The notes below the pieces were generated by a model. It saw nothing but the letters and a program-made list of their open reading frames with translations, was not told the DNA's origin and ran no database searches. From positions 265,045 to 329,044 of the forward strand of contig NZ_LMFH01000005.1 of the NCBI RefSeq assembly GCF_001427225.1: a stretch of DNA of 64,000 nt. Direction: 5' to 3'. Positions 1 through 5,084 of this stretch are shown here, in pieces (positions within the stretch are counted from its first letter, which is position 1; each line of letters begins with the position of its first letter). The position numbers and the translations under genes are program-made. This DNA comes from Lysobacter sp. Root494 (GTDB taxonomy: Bacteria > Pseudomonadota > Gammaproteobacteria > Xanthomonadales > Xanthomonadaceae).

Positions 1-318
1 CCCAATGTTGACGACGCAGGCCGCGAGGAACTCAACGCGCGTCGCCGGAAAGCCAAACGAAGGAATCCTGGACGAAGGTCGCAGTGCTGGCACTCGCGGG
101 AAACCACTTTGACGCTTTTGATCTTAGCGGCCTAACGCCTCCGCGATAACAGGGACGCGCCCGACGCTGCCGCGTGATACCCAATGTTGACGACGCAGGC
201 CGCGAGGAACTCAACGCGCGTCGCCGGAAAGCCAAACGAAGGAATCCTGGACGAAGGTCGCAGTGCTGGCACTCGCGGGAAACCACTTTGACGCTTTTGA
301 TCTTAGCGGCCTAACGCC
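1..318. repeat. Tandem duplication of a 179-bp cassette-like unit
   Basis: Positions 1-139 and 180-318 are identical over 139 bp, with a period of 179 bp; the first copy may extend left of the window. Both copies end in the core box GCCTAAC (130-136 and 309-315). The spacing equals one cassette, so the simplest reading is two copies of the same short cassette in tandem. No convincing gene is seen: the frames that cross it run through both copies and have no recognisable motif. Confidence 0.85.
130..192. repeat. Degenerate attC site
   Basis: The left box GCCTAAC (130-136) is canonical, but the interior is unlike the other eight sites, and the right-hand candidate box GTTGACG (186-192) departs from GTTRRRY and is not complementary to the left one. 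Only a weak internal CGCG pairing is visible. It could be an unrelated attC type or a decayed one; its position exactly one unit from the next site supports a role as a cassette boundary. Confidence 0.4.
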
Positions 319-368
319 GGAATTAAGCCGAGTTGCGAAGCAACTTCGGCTTGAATGACTTGTTATGC
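309..368. repeat. attC site with compensatory stem changes
   Basis: This 60-bp imperfect palindrome is bounded by GCCTAAC and GTTATGC. Against the other sites its inner stem reads GTTGC-gaa-GCAAC instead of GCCGC-gaa-GCGGC, so both arms changed together and pairing is kept. The right box GTTATGC matches the GCATAAC box of the neighbouring cassette. Confidence 0.9.
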
Positions 369-441
369 GGGACCGGCCGTGACAGCAGGTTGCCAAACCT
401 GATGCCGAAGCGACCGCGAACCGCCCGATTGCCAAACACTA

Positions 442-654
442 TCACTTGTCCCAGTGGCTTTTGGCGAGAAGCCTTGGTGCGTGGTGTAACCGAAGCCGCC
501 GCAAGCCAGAGCACCTGGAGCCCAACGTCGAGGGCGAAGTGGTGGACTGTCCGATCGAAAAAACAATCGGGAGCGCTGTCCGGAGCCGATGCTGCACGCT
601 GCCGCGGAGCGGCCGAAGGAACACGCCGCGAAGATGCTCAACCCGGTGCCGCAT
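442..654 (-). CDS. Doubtful ORF in cassette 8
   Basis: This is the best candidate in a 342-bp cassette. It is 70 codons long and its ATG lies inside the core box GTTATGC. The product is arginine-rich with no recognisable domain, and it has no Shine-Dalgarno sequence. A longer frame starting at TTG (641) and ending at 363 is equally unconvincing. The cassette may carry no protein gene. Confidence 0.2.
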   Translation of the reverse strand: MRHRVEHLRGVFLRPLRGSVQHRLRTALPIVFSIGQSTTSPSTLGSRCSGLRRLRLHHAPRLLAKSHWDK

Positions 655-710
655 AACGCCTGAATTAAGCCGAGCCGCGAAGCGGCTTCGGCTTGAATGA
701 ATTGTTAGGT
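651..710. repeat. attC site
   Basis: A 60-bp site from GCATAAC to GTTAGGT with the common interior: AAGCCGAGCCGC, a GAA turn, then GCGGCTTCGGCTT. The stem has an extra T on one side, giving the extrahelical base by which integrases choose the strand. Confidence 0.95.
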
Positions 711-716
711 GCCGCG

Positions 717-1106
717 TCAGTGAACTGCAAGATCAAGGAGCTCGATCTTGAGAGTTGCCTGATTGACAAGCACCCAGTCTTTGGAGCGCTCAAGGAGGTC
801 AAATGCCTCCGAAGATGAATCTGGGTGAATCAAAACCTTGATGGTGGTGTTGCCAGGATTTGGGGCGCCAGCCTCCTGTTGAAACTCCGGCGATTGAATG
901 TGACCCAAGTAGCCTTGGATCTTGTCTAGCAACCGTGTCAGAGAACGCTCATCTGCAGCCAGCGGGGAGGCGATGACAATGGTGAGGTCTGCGCCGCCAC
1001 TCTTAAGAATTGCCGCCACATCCAGAACCGCGAGGGACGGAATTGGGTGATCCGGATCATCGTCCGGATGCTTTGGAACGTCATGCTTGATGATGGGCGC
1101 GGACAT
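717..1106 (-). CDS. Cassette 7 protein, possibly DUF6572-like
   Basis: A 129-aa soluble protein with no signal peptide. Its layout is a beta strand (LTIVIASPL), a helix with the pattern LLDKIQGYLGHIQS, a strand (TIKVLIHP), a helix and a last strand. This resembles my recollection of the DUF6572 family, whose members have a similar LQEKINAYLAFIES helix; the match is from memory and tentative. An upstream GTG at 1118 overlaps the core site, but the ATG at 1106 is preferred. There is no clear Shine-Dalgarno sequence. It ends with its own TGA just before the attC. Function unknown. Confidence 0.7.
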   Translation of the reverse strand: MSAPIIKHDVPKHPDDDPDHPIPSLAVLDVAAILKSGGADLTIVIASPLAADERSLTRLLDKIQGYLGHIQSPEFQQEAGAPNPGNTTIKVLIHPDSSSEAFDLLERSKDWVLVNQATLKIELLDLAVH

Positions 1107-1116
1107 TCGGTAAGGC

Positions 1117-1176
1117 ACCTAACGCCTGAATTAAGCCGAGCCGCGAAGCGGCTTCGGCTTGAATGAATTGTTAGGC
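1117..1176. repeat. attC site
   Basis: A 60-bp site from ACCTAAC to GTTAGGC with the same interior as the neighbouring sites. The complementary partner of its left box is GTTAGGT at 704-710, the other end of cassette 7. Confidence 0.95.
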
Positions 1177-1512
1177 TGCGCGCCGAGAAGCAAAACGCAC
1201 AGCCATGGATACAAGGCCAACTGCAGCCTCAAATGCAAAATACGCGGCACCGAGCATGGCCAGCAAAATCCAGCCGTGCGCGATGCTTGGGCCGCAATAC
1301 TCACCTATAAGGCAGTGGAATACGCGAAATACGATCTTTGCCTCAAAGACAAGCGTCAGACCCACTAGAACGCCGATGAGCAAAGAAAGTGCCCATGAGC
1401 GGTGGCCGAGGAAGCGGCGCAGAAGCATCCAGGAGCGAAGAGGGATTAGCGAAATGGCTGCCAGCCCCACAAAGCCAAAAGCGTAAACCATCAAAAAGAA
1501 CGAATCTTGCAT
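1171..1512 (-). CDS. Cassette 6 small membrane protein
   Basis: A 113-aa protein with about three hydrophobic helices (near residues 5-25, 42-65 and 79-106) separated by short basic loops, ending in RFASRRAA. No family is recognised. The ATG lies only 4 nt after the core box, so there is no room for a normal Shine-Dalgarno sequence. The stop TAA is the TAA of the core box CCTAAC, so the attC supplies the terminator codon. Probably inner-membrane; function unknown. Confidence 0.7.
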   Translation of the reverse strand: MQDSFFLMVYAFGFVGLAAISLIPLRSWMLLRRFLGHRSWALSLLIGVLVGLTLVFEAKIVFRVFHCLIGEYCGPSIAHGWILLAMLGAAYFAFEAAVGLVSMAVRFASRRAA

Positions 1513-1516
1513 AGCA

Positions 1517-1576
1517 GCCTAACGCCAGAATTAAGCCGAGCCGCGAAGCGGCTTCGGCTTGAATGAATTGTTAGGC
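1517..1576. repeat. attC site
   Basis: A 60-bp site, GCCTAAC to GTTAGGC. One substitution near the left end (GCCAGAATT for GCCTGAATT) separates it from its neighbours. The last codons of the DoxX-like cassette gene read into it. Confidence 0.95.
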
Positions 1577-1977
1577 CGCAGGCTGCTCAGCCCGTAATCC
1601 ATTGCCACGGCTGTGAAGCACGTGATCAGTAGAGCGCTGAACTCCCAACCACCTTCGCCGGGGCCAAGGATAAAAAAGCCGAGCTGCCAGTGTATGAGCG
1701 CAATGCCGGTGGCAAAGATGATCACCATAACGGCGCACATGATGCGGACGAACAGGCCGAGTGCGATGAGCAAAACGCCGCCAGTCTCGGCCAAGTTGAT
1801 GAGGTGCGCCAGCACCAACGGTATCGGAAACCCGAAGTGCTGCAATGCGTCGGCGAGCCCAGGGAGTTCGCCGTACAGATAGCGATGGATTCCGTGGGTG
1901 AACATGATTGCGCAAACGACGAGTTTTACGACGTCAATGGGAACGTGGCCGCGACGGACTAGCTGGACTTTTGGCAT
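1531..1977 (-). CDS. Cassette 5 DoxX-family membrane protein
   Basis: A 148-aa protein with four hydrophobic helices and the DoxX pattern: an early FTHGIHRYL segment, a central GFPIPLVLAHLINLAETGGVLLIALG stretch, and a WEFSALLI helix near the end. DoxX-like proteins are small inner-membrane proteins linked to redox or thiosulfate metabolism in some bacteria; the substrate here is unknown. An AGGGG sequence 8 nt before the ATG supports this start; GTG at 1980 is possible. The frame has no stop of its own before the attC and reads into it, adding the tail NNSFKPKPLRGSA. Confidence 0.85.
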   Translation of the reverse strand: MPKVQLVRRGHVPIDVVKLVVCAIMFTHGIHRYLYGELPGLADALQHFGFPIPLVLAHLINLAETGGVLLIALGLFVRIMCAVMVIIFATGIALIHWQLGFFILGPGEGGWEFSALLITCFTAVAMDYGLSSLRPNNSFKPKPLRGSA

Positions 1978-2004
1978 CACAGTTTCCCCTTATCTCTCAC
2001 TGCG

Positions 2005-2064
2005 GCCTAACGCCTGAATTAAGCCGAGCCGCGAAGCGGCTTCGGCTTGAATGAATTGTTAGGC
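2005..2064. repeat. attC site
   Basis: A 60-bp site, GCCTAAC to GTTAGGC, with the common interior hairpin. Confidence 0.95.
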
Positions 2065-2068
2065 CACT

Positions 2069-2401
2069 CTAGCGGAACCTGGACTTGAGGAGCAAAGAAC
2101 CGGCCGCCCACGCTAAGAGCGGCAATGCCAGCGACACTGGCACGACCCAAAAGCGATTGGCTGCGTAGGGAACTTGAGCAGTTGCAAGCAAGTCAACGGC
2201 CATGACACCGAAGAAGCAGGCGGACAGGCCCAGCTTTTGACGCCAAGTTGGCCATCGATGAAGGAAAGACAGGAATGCCAAACTGAGCAGCGTCCAGCCG
2301 GCCGGAATCAAAAGGACCGTCATGTCGCCACTGGCAAGGGCTGGCTCAACGTGAAGCGCAAGAACGACGCCGCTTATGAGAACTTTCAAGTTGCGGGACA
2401 T
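2069..2401 (-). CDS. Cassette 4 small membrane protein
   Basis: A 110-aa protein with about four hydrophobic segments; the first (LISGVVLALHVEPALASG) could instead be a cleaved signal peptide. It ends in the basic KSRFR, with its own TAG ahead of the attC. No family is recognised. The ATG is 10 nt from the core box and has no evident Shine-Dalgarno sequence. Confidence 0.7.
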   Translation of the reverse strand: MSRNLKVLISGVVLALHVEPALASGDMTVLLIPAGWTLLSLAFLSFLHRWPTWRQKLGLSACFFGVMAVDLLATAQVPYAANRFWVVPVSLALPLLAWAAGSLLLKSRFR

Positions 2402-2411
2402 ATGGCGAGTG

Positions 2412-2471
2412 GCCTAACGCCTGAATTAAGCCGAGCCGCGAAGCGGCTTCGGCTTGAATGAATTGTTAGGG
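2412..2471. repeat. attC site
   Basis: A 60-bp site, GCCTAAC to GTTAGGG. The GTTAGGG box pairs with CCCTAAC at 2909-2915, the other end of cassette 3. Confidence 0.95.
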
Positions 2472-2903
2472 CTCACAGCCACGGATGCCCACGAGGTACA
2501 GGCCGAACTCCGAGAAGACTGCGTACCGGAGCAGAAAGCCAAGTAAAACAAGGACTCCGAGTGAGATCGCAAAGGCTGAAATGGCCTGGATAGTGGCACG
2601 CCAGCCGGTTTGAACTTGGCGCGTGAAGAGTACAGATGTGCCGGGGGGAGGGTATTGGCCGGAGCGCAAAATGCGTATGCCATTCCGGTACGGACCAAAA
2701 GCGAGGGCCAACAACAGAAGGCTTGCCGTCAGCACGTTCGCGCGAATGCCAGGAAGCGTATCGCAACCACACAACGGCGCCACAAATGCGCGGTACGCGT
2801 GAGCCCAGGCCACGATCAGACCGACACACAGAAGCGGTACCGCAAGCTTTAGGAGCGCGATTGCTCGATCCGTTTTGGTTGGGATGATGAACGAACCTTC
2901 CAT
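2466..2903 (-). CDS. Cassette 3 membrane protein
   Basis: A 145-aa protein starting MEGSFIIPTK, with three hydrophobic helices (near residues 15-40, 52-72 and 105-132). A longer open frame exists upstream, but it only reads through the previous attC, so the ATG 5 nt after the core box is chosen. The stop TAA is contributed by the core box of its own attC. A GCGCD-type cysteine pair (PLCGCDTL) follows the first helix. No family is recognised. Confidence 0.7.
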   Translation of the reverse strand: MEGSFIIPTKTDRAIALLKLAVPLLCVGLIVAWAHAYRAFVAPLCGCDTLPGIRANVLTASLLLLALAFGPYRNGIRILRSGQYPPPGTSVLFTRQVQTGWRATIQAISAFAISLGVLVLLGFLLRYAVFSEFGLYLVGIRGCEP

Positions 2904-2908
2904 GTGAG

Positions 2909-2968
2909 CCCTAACGCCTGAATTAAGCCGAGCCGCGAAGCGGCTTCGGCTTGAATGAATTGTTAGGT
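2909..2968. repeat. attC site
   Basis: A 60-bp site, CCCTAAC to GTTAGGT, with the common interior. Confidence 0.95.
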
Positions 2969-3364
2969 GCCACTCGGTGTGTGCAAGACCACCATGAAAT
3001 GGTTGCCGAACGGCTCCAGAACTGTGGATCGAGACACTTCTGTGTCTCCGCAAAACGCAGAGAGCTCTCGACCAGTGTCATCTTGGGTGTAACTAAGCAT
3101 TCGCTTTTCCCCCTGGGGCGTGAGGGTAACTAGTACAGACGGGGAATCTTCAGCCGGGAGCTTCGGGGCAAGGTCTAGCCGGACCACATGCTCTGGCCGG
3201 ATAAACGGCCTACTAGATACTTTTCCGCTATCGGAGACCTCACGGAAAGACATGGAGCACTCCGATACAAGAAGTTGCACGGACTCTGGCCAATCCTCCT
3301 GATCGCTGCAGCCGGCTAAGAGGAACATGGCAAGGGAGATCGTCATACGAGATGAAGGTTTCAT
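2963..3364 (-). CDS. Cassette 2 lipoprotein resembling the SecD P1 head
   Basis: A 133-aa protein with a lipoprotein signal (lipobox LAGC, Cys19). The mature part contains SVLVTLTPQGEKRMLSYT, then GRELSAFCGDTEVSRSTVLEPF. This follows the pattern of the SecD/SecDF P1 head subdomain (LTxEGAxxFxxxT, then VGxxLAIVLDGxVxSAPxIxEPI). The resemblance is by eye. No SecD transmembrane part is present, so it is at most an isolated periplasmic domain tethered to a membrane. The ATG follows the core box by 3 nt and the stop TAA comes from the core box. Cys72-type residues beyond the lipobox could form a disulfide. Confidence 0.75.
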   Translation of the reverse strand: MKPSSRMTISLAMFLLAGCSDQEDWPESVQLLVSECSMSFREVSDSGKVSSRPFIRPEHVVRLDLAPKLPAEDSPSVLVTLTPQGEKRMLSYTQDDTGRELSAFCGDTEVSRSTVLEPFGNHFMVVLHTPSGT

Positions 3365-3367
3365 GGC

Positions 3368-3427
3368 ACCTAACGCCTGAATTAAGCCGAGCCGCGAAGC
3401 GGCTTCGGCTTGAATGAATTGTTAGCC
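3368..3427. repeat. attC site nearest the integrase
   Basis: A 60-bp site, ACCTAAC to GTTAGCC. The GTTAGCC box pairs with GGCTAAC at the attI junction, which defines the first cassette. Confidence 0.95.
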
Positions 3428-3775
3428 CTCTGACCTGGTAGGCAGCGCTAGAGGAACACTAAATTTGACGTGACTGATTGAGGAGTTCTCGGCGCTGGAT
3501 TGGCCAGACGTTCCCAGACTAACGGCTCCAGCAAAGACGCCAATACCGCCTTTGGTGCCGGAACCTTCTTTGACGGTCAGAGCAACATCAAAACTCACGA
3601 CTTGCGCCGTGTTGCCTCCGGCGCTCGCGATGAAGCCGTGCGCGGAATTTATTGACGGTCCGCCGGTAAGCCGAGGATTGACCTCAGCTCCTTCTTGAAG
3701 CGCGAGCTCTTGGGCTGCTTTCACACCCTGAACAATCTGAGCGAGAGTTTCAGTAATGAAATCTTGCAGATTCAT
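3422..3775 (-). CDS. Cassette 1 protein, Trypco2-like
   Basis: A 117-aa soluble protein occupying the first, most strongly expressed position. It has an N-terminal amphipathic helix (LQDFITETLAQIVQGVKAAQ), then VSFDVALTVKEGSGTKGGIGVFAG, a Ser/Gly-rich turn and a closing strand VKFSVPLALP. This matches the general build of trypsin-co-occurring domain 2 (Trypco2), a domain found beside proteases and other effectors in predicted conflict systems; the assignment is from memory. A GGAG 5 nt upstream supports the ATG. The stop TAA is part of the core box. Confidence 0.75.
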   Translation of the reverse strand: MNLQDFITETLAQIVQGVKAAQELALQEGAEVNPRLTGGPSINSAHGFIASAGGNTAQVVSFDVALTVKEGSGTKGGIGVFAGAVSLGTSGQSSAENSSISHVKFSVPLALPTRSEG

Positions 3776-3791
3776 CGCAACTCCATAAGAG

Positions 3792-3857
3792 GGCTAACGC
3801 TTAGTAGACCCCAAAAGCGGGGATACGGACGGGATATTCATGCGCCGCAAACTCCGG
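3792..3857. other. attI recombination site (approximate)
   Basis: The junction box GGCTAAC (3792-3798; GTTAGCC on the minus strand) marks where the first cassette inserted. The sequence to its right has no attC palindrome, as expected of attI, and separates the cassettes from the integrase start. It contains a small CCCC/GGGG hairpin at 3810-3822. The right limit is an estimate. Confidence 0.65.
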
Positions 3858-3863
3858 TGTCAA
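3835..3863 (-). promoter_or_regulatory. Candidate cassette promoter Pc
   Basis: On the minus strand a perfect -35 hexamer TTGACA (3863-3858) is followed 17-18 nt later by the weak -10 TGAATA/GAATAT. It points into the cassette array from just beside attI, the expected place and direction for Pc. Confidence 0.45.
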
Positions 3864-3957
3864 GGAAAGTTCCTACCCACAATCAATCACTTATCCGATG
3901 GATGTGCTCAGGAGCACGGCGCAGAGTGCCCGTGCATATCTGACAGGATGGGGACAT

Positions 3958-5001
3958 ATGTTTTATTCGGCCAGATCCGCGGTAATGCGCGTCGGGTTGC
4001 AGATACGGGAGCCGTCGGGCACTAATCGAGAGCAGGGCAGGCCGGAAGGCCTGCGTTTGTTCGAGGAAGTCCGTCGGGTGCTTCGATTGAAGCATTACAG
4101 CATGCGCACCGAGGTCGTATACCTGGGATGGATTCGCCGCTTCATCATCGCCAACGAGCGACGGCATCCGCGGCTCATGGGGGTGGCGGAGGTGGAGCGC
4201 TTCCTGTCGTCGCTGGCGGTGGCTGGCCAGGTCGCGGCGAGTACGCAGAACCAGGCGCTCTCCGCACTGCTCTTTCTTTACAAGGAAGTGCTGGGGATTG
4301 AATTGCCCTGGATGGAAGACGTGACGCGTGCGAAGCGGCCGCGGCGCTTGCCGACGGTGCTGTCGCGGGGCGAGGTGCAGGATCTGCTGGCGCATCTGGA
4401 TGGTCGTCCCTGGCTGCTGTGCAGCCTTTTGTATGGCACGGGACTGAGGTTGATGGAATGCCTGCGCTTGCGCGTGAAGGACACGGACTTCTCGCGTAAC
4501 GAGATCACGGTGCGGGATGGCAAGGGCGGCAAGGATCGGCGCACGGTGCTGCCGAAATCATTGGTCGAGCCGCTGCAGCGGGAAGTGGAGCGGGCGCGGG
4601 CGTTGCATGTGACGGATCTGCAGGTCGGCTTCGGTGCGGTGCATCTGCCGCATGCACTGGCAAGAAAATATCCGAATGCGGAACGCGACTTCGGCTGGCA
4701 GTACGTGTTTCCGTCGTCGCGACGTTCCATCGATCCGCGGGACGGGGCAGAGCGTCGCCATCACTTCGATGATGGCGCCTTGTCGCGCGCATTGAAGTCG
4801 GCGTGCAAGCGCGCCGGCATCGTGAAGCCGGTGTCCGCGCATACGCTGCGTCATTCCTTCGCGACGCACATGATCGAGGCGGGGTACGACATCCGGACGG
4901 TGCAGGAACTGCTGGGTCACAAGGACGTCGCGACGACGCAGATCTACACGCATGTACTCAACCGGGGCGCTGGCGGCGTGGTCAGTCCGCTGGATCGTTG
5001 A
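3958..5001 (+). CDS. intI: Integron integrase
   Basis: A tyrosine recombinase of 347 aa from this start. Catalytic residues are visible: Arg164 (GTGLRLMEC), the Lys region GKGGKD, HTLRH (His295, Arg298), His321 (LLGHKD) and Tyr330 (QIYTHV). The stretch [20 protein letters not shown]...GWQYVFPSS between the Lys region and the HxxR box is the extra patch found in IntI and absent from XerC/D. It inserts at attI and excises cassettes by folding the bottom strand of attC. ATGs at 3898, 3958 and 3985 are all in frame; 3958 has a G-rich sequence just upstream. The gene is full length and appears functional. Confidence 0.93.
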   Translation: MFYSARSAVMRVGLQIREPSGTNREQGRPEGLRLFEEVRRVLRLKHYSMRTEVVYLGWIRRFIIANERRHPRLMGVAEVERFLSSLAVAGQVAASTQNQALSALLFLYKEVLGIELPWMEDVTRAKRPRRLPTVLSRGEVQDLLAHLDGRPWLLCSLLYGTGLRLMECLRLRVKDTDFSRNEITVRDGKGGKDRRTVLPKSLVEPLQREVERARALHVTDLQVGFGAVHLPHALARKYPNAERDFGWQYVFPSSRRSIDPRDGAERRHHFDDGALSRALKSACKRAGIVKPVSAHTLRHSFATHMIEAGYDIRTVQELLGHKDVATTQIYTHVLNRGAGGVVSPLDR

Positions 5002-5010
5002 GCGAAAGCA

Positions 5011-5037
5011 GAAGAGCCGGCGGCGAGCCGGCTCTTC
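5011..5037. terminator. Bidirectional hairpin after intI
   Basis: An 11-bp perfect stem GAAGAGCCGGC / GCCGGCTCTTC with a 5-nt loop lies 9 nt after the intI stop, between two convergent genes. A second stem, GGCCACC/GGTGGCC, at 5049-5068 precedes the end of the DUF885 gene. Confidence 0.7.
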
Positions 5038-5084
5038 GAGGAAGGAATGGCCACCACGTCCGGTGGCCCTCATGGTCGCAAGGC

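Larger units (their letters stand above)
1..5001. mobile_element. Chromosomal integron: intI plus at least ten cassettes
   Basis: An integron-integrase gene reads rightwards at the right end, and to its left lies an array of 60-bp attC sites spaced 340-500 bp apart. Cassette genes are all on the minus strand, divergent from intI, which is the standard integron layout. Cutting at G^TT of each core site gives cassettes of about 424 bp (3797-3374), 459 (3373-2915), 497 (2914-2418), 407 (2417-2011), 488 (2010-1523), 400 (1522-1123), 466 (1122-657), 342 (656-315) and 179 (314-136), plus one cut by the left edge. In each canonical cassette the two core boxes are complementary, as expected for an excisable circle (GTTAGCC/GGCTAAC, GTTAGGT/ACCTAAC, GTTAGGG/CCCTAAC, GTTATGC/GCATAAC). 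The near-identical attC sites are typical of a resident chromosomal array rather than a mobile class 1 integron. Confidence 0.95.

Noticed and set aside
309-3427. The regularly spaced 60-bp repeats as a CRISPR array
   Set aside because: Spacing is 340-500 bp rather than 25-40 bp, the repeats are attC palindromes with core boxes, and no cas genes are present.
3801-3822. A possible LexA box controlling intI
   Set aside because: The minus-strand TTTTGGGGTCTACTA only partly matches the Xanthomonas-type TTAGN6TACTA pattern that I recall; two of the four bases in the first half differ.
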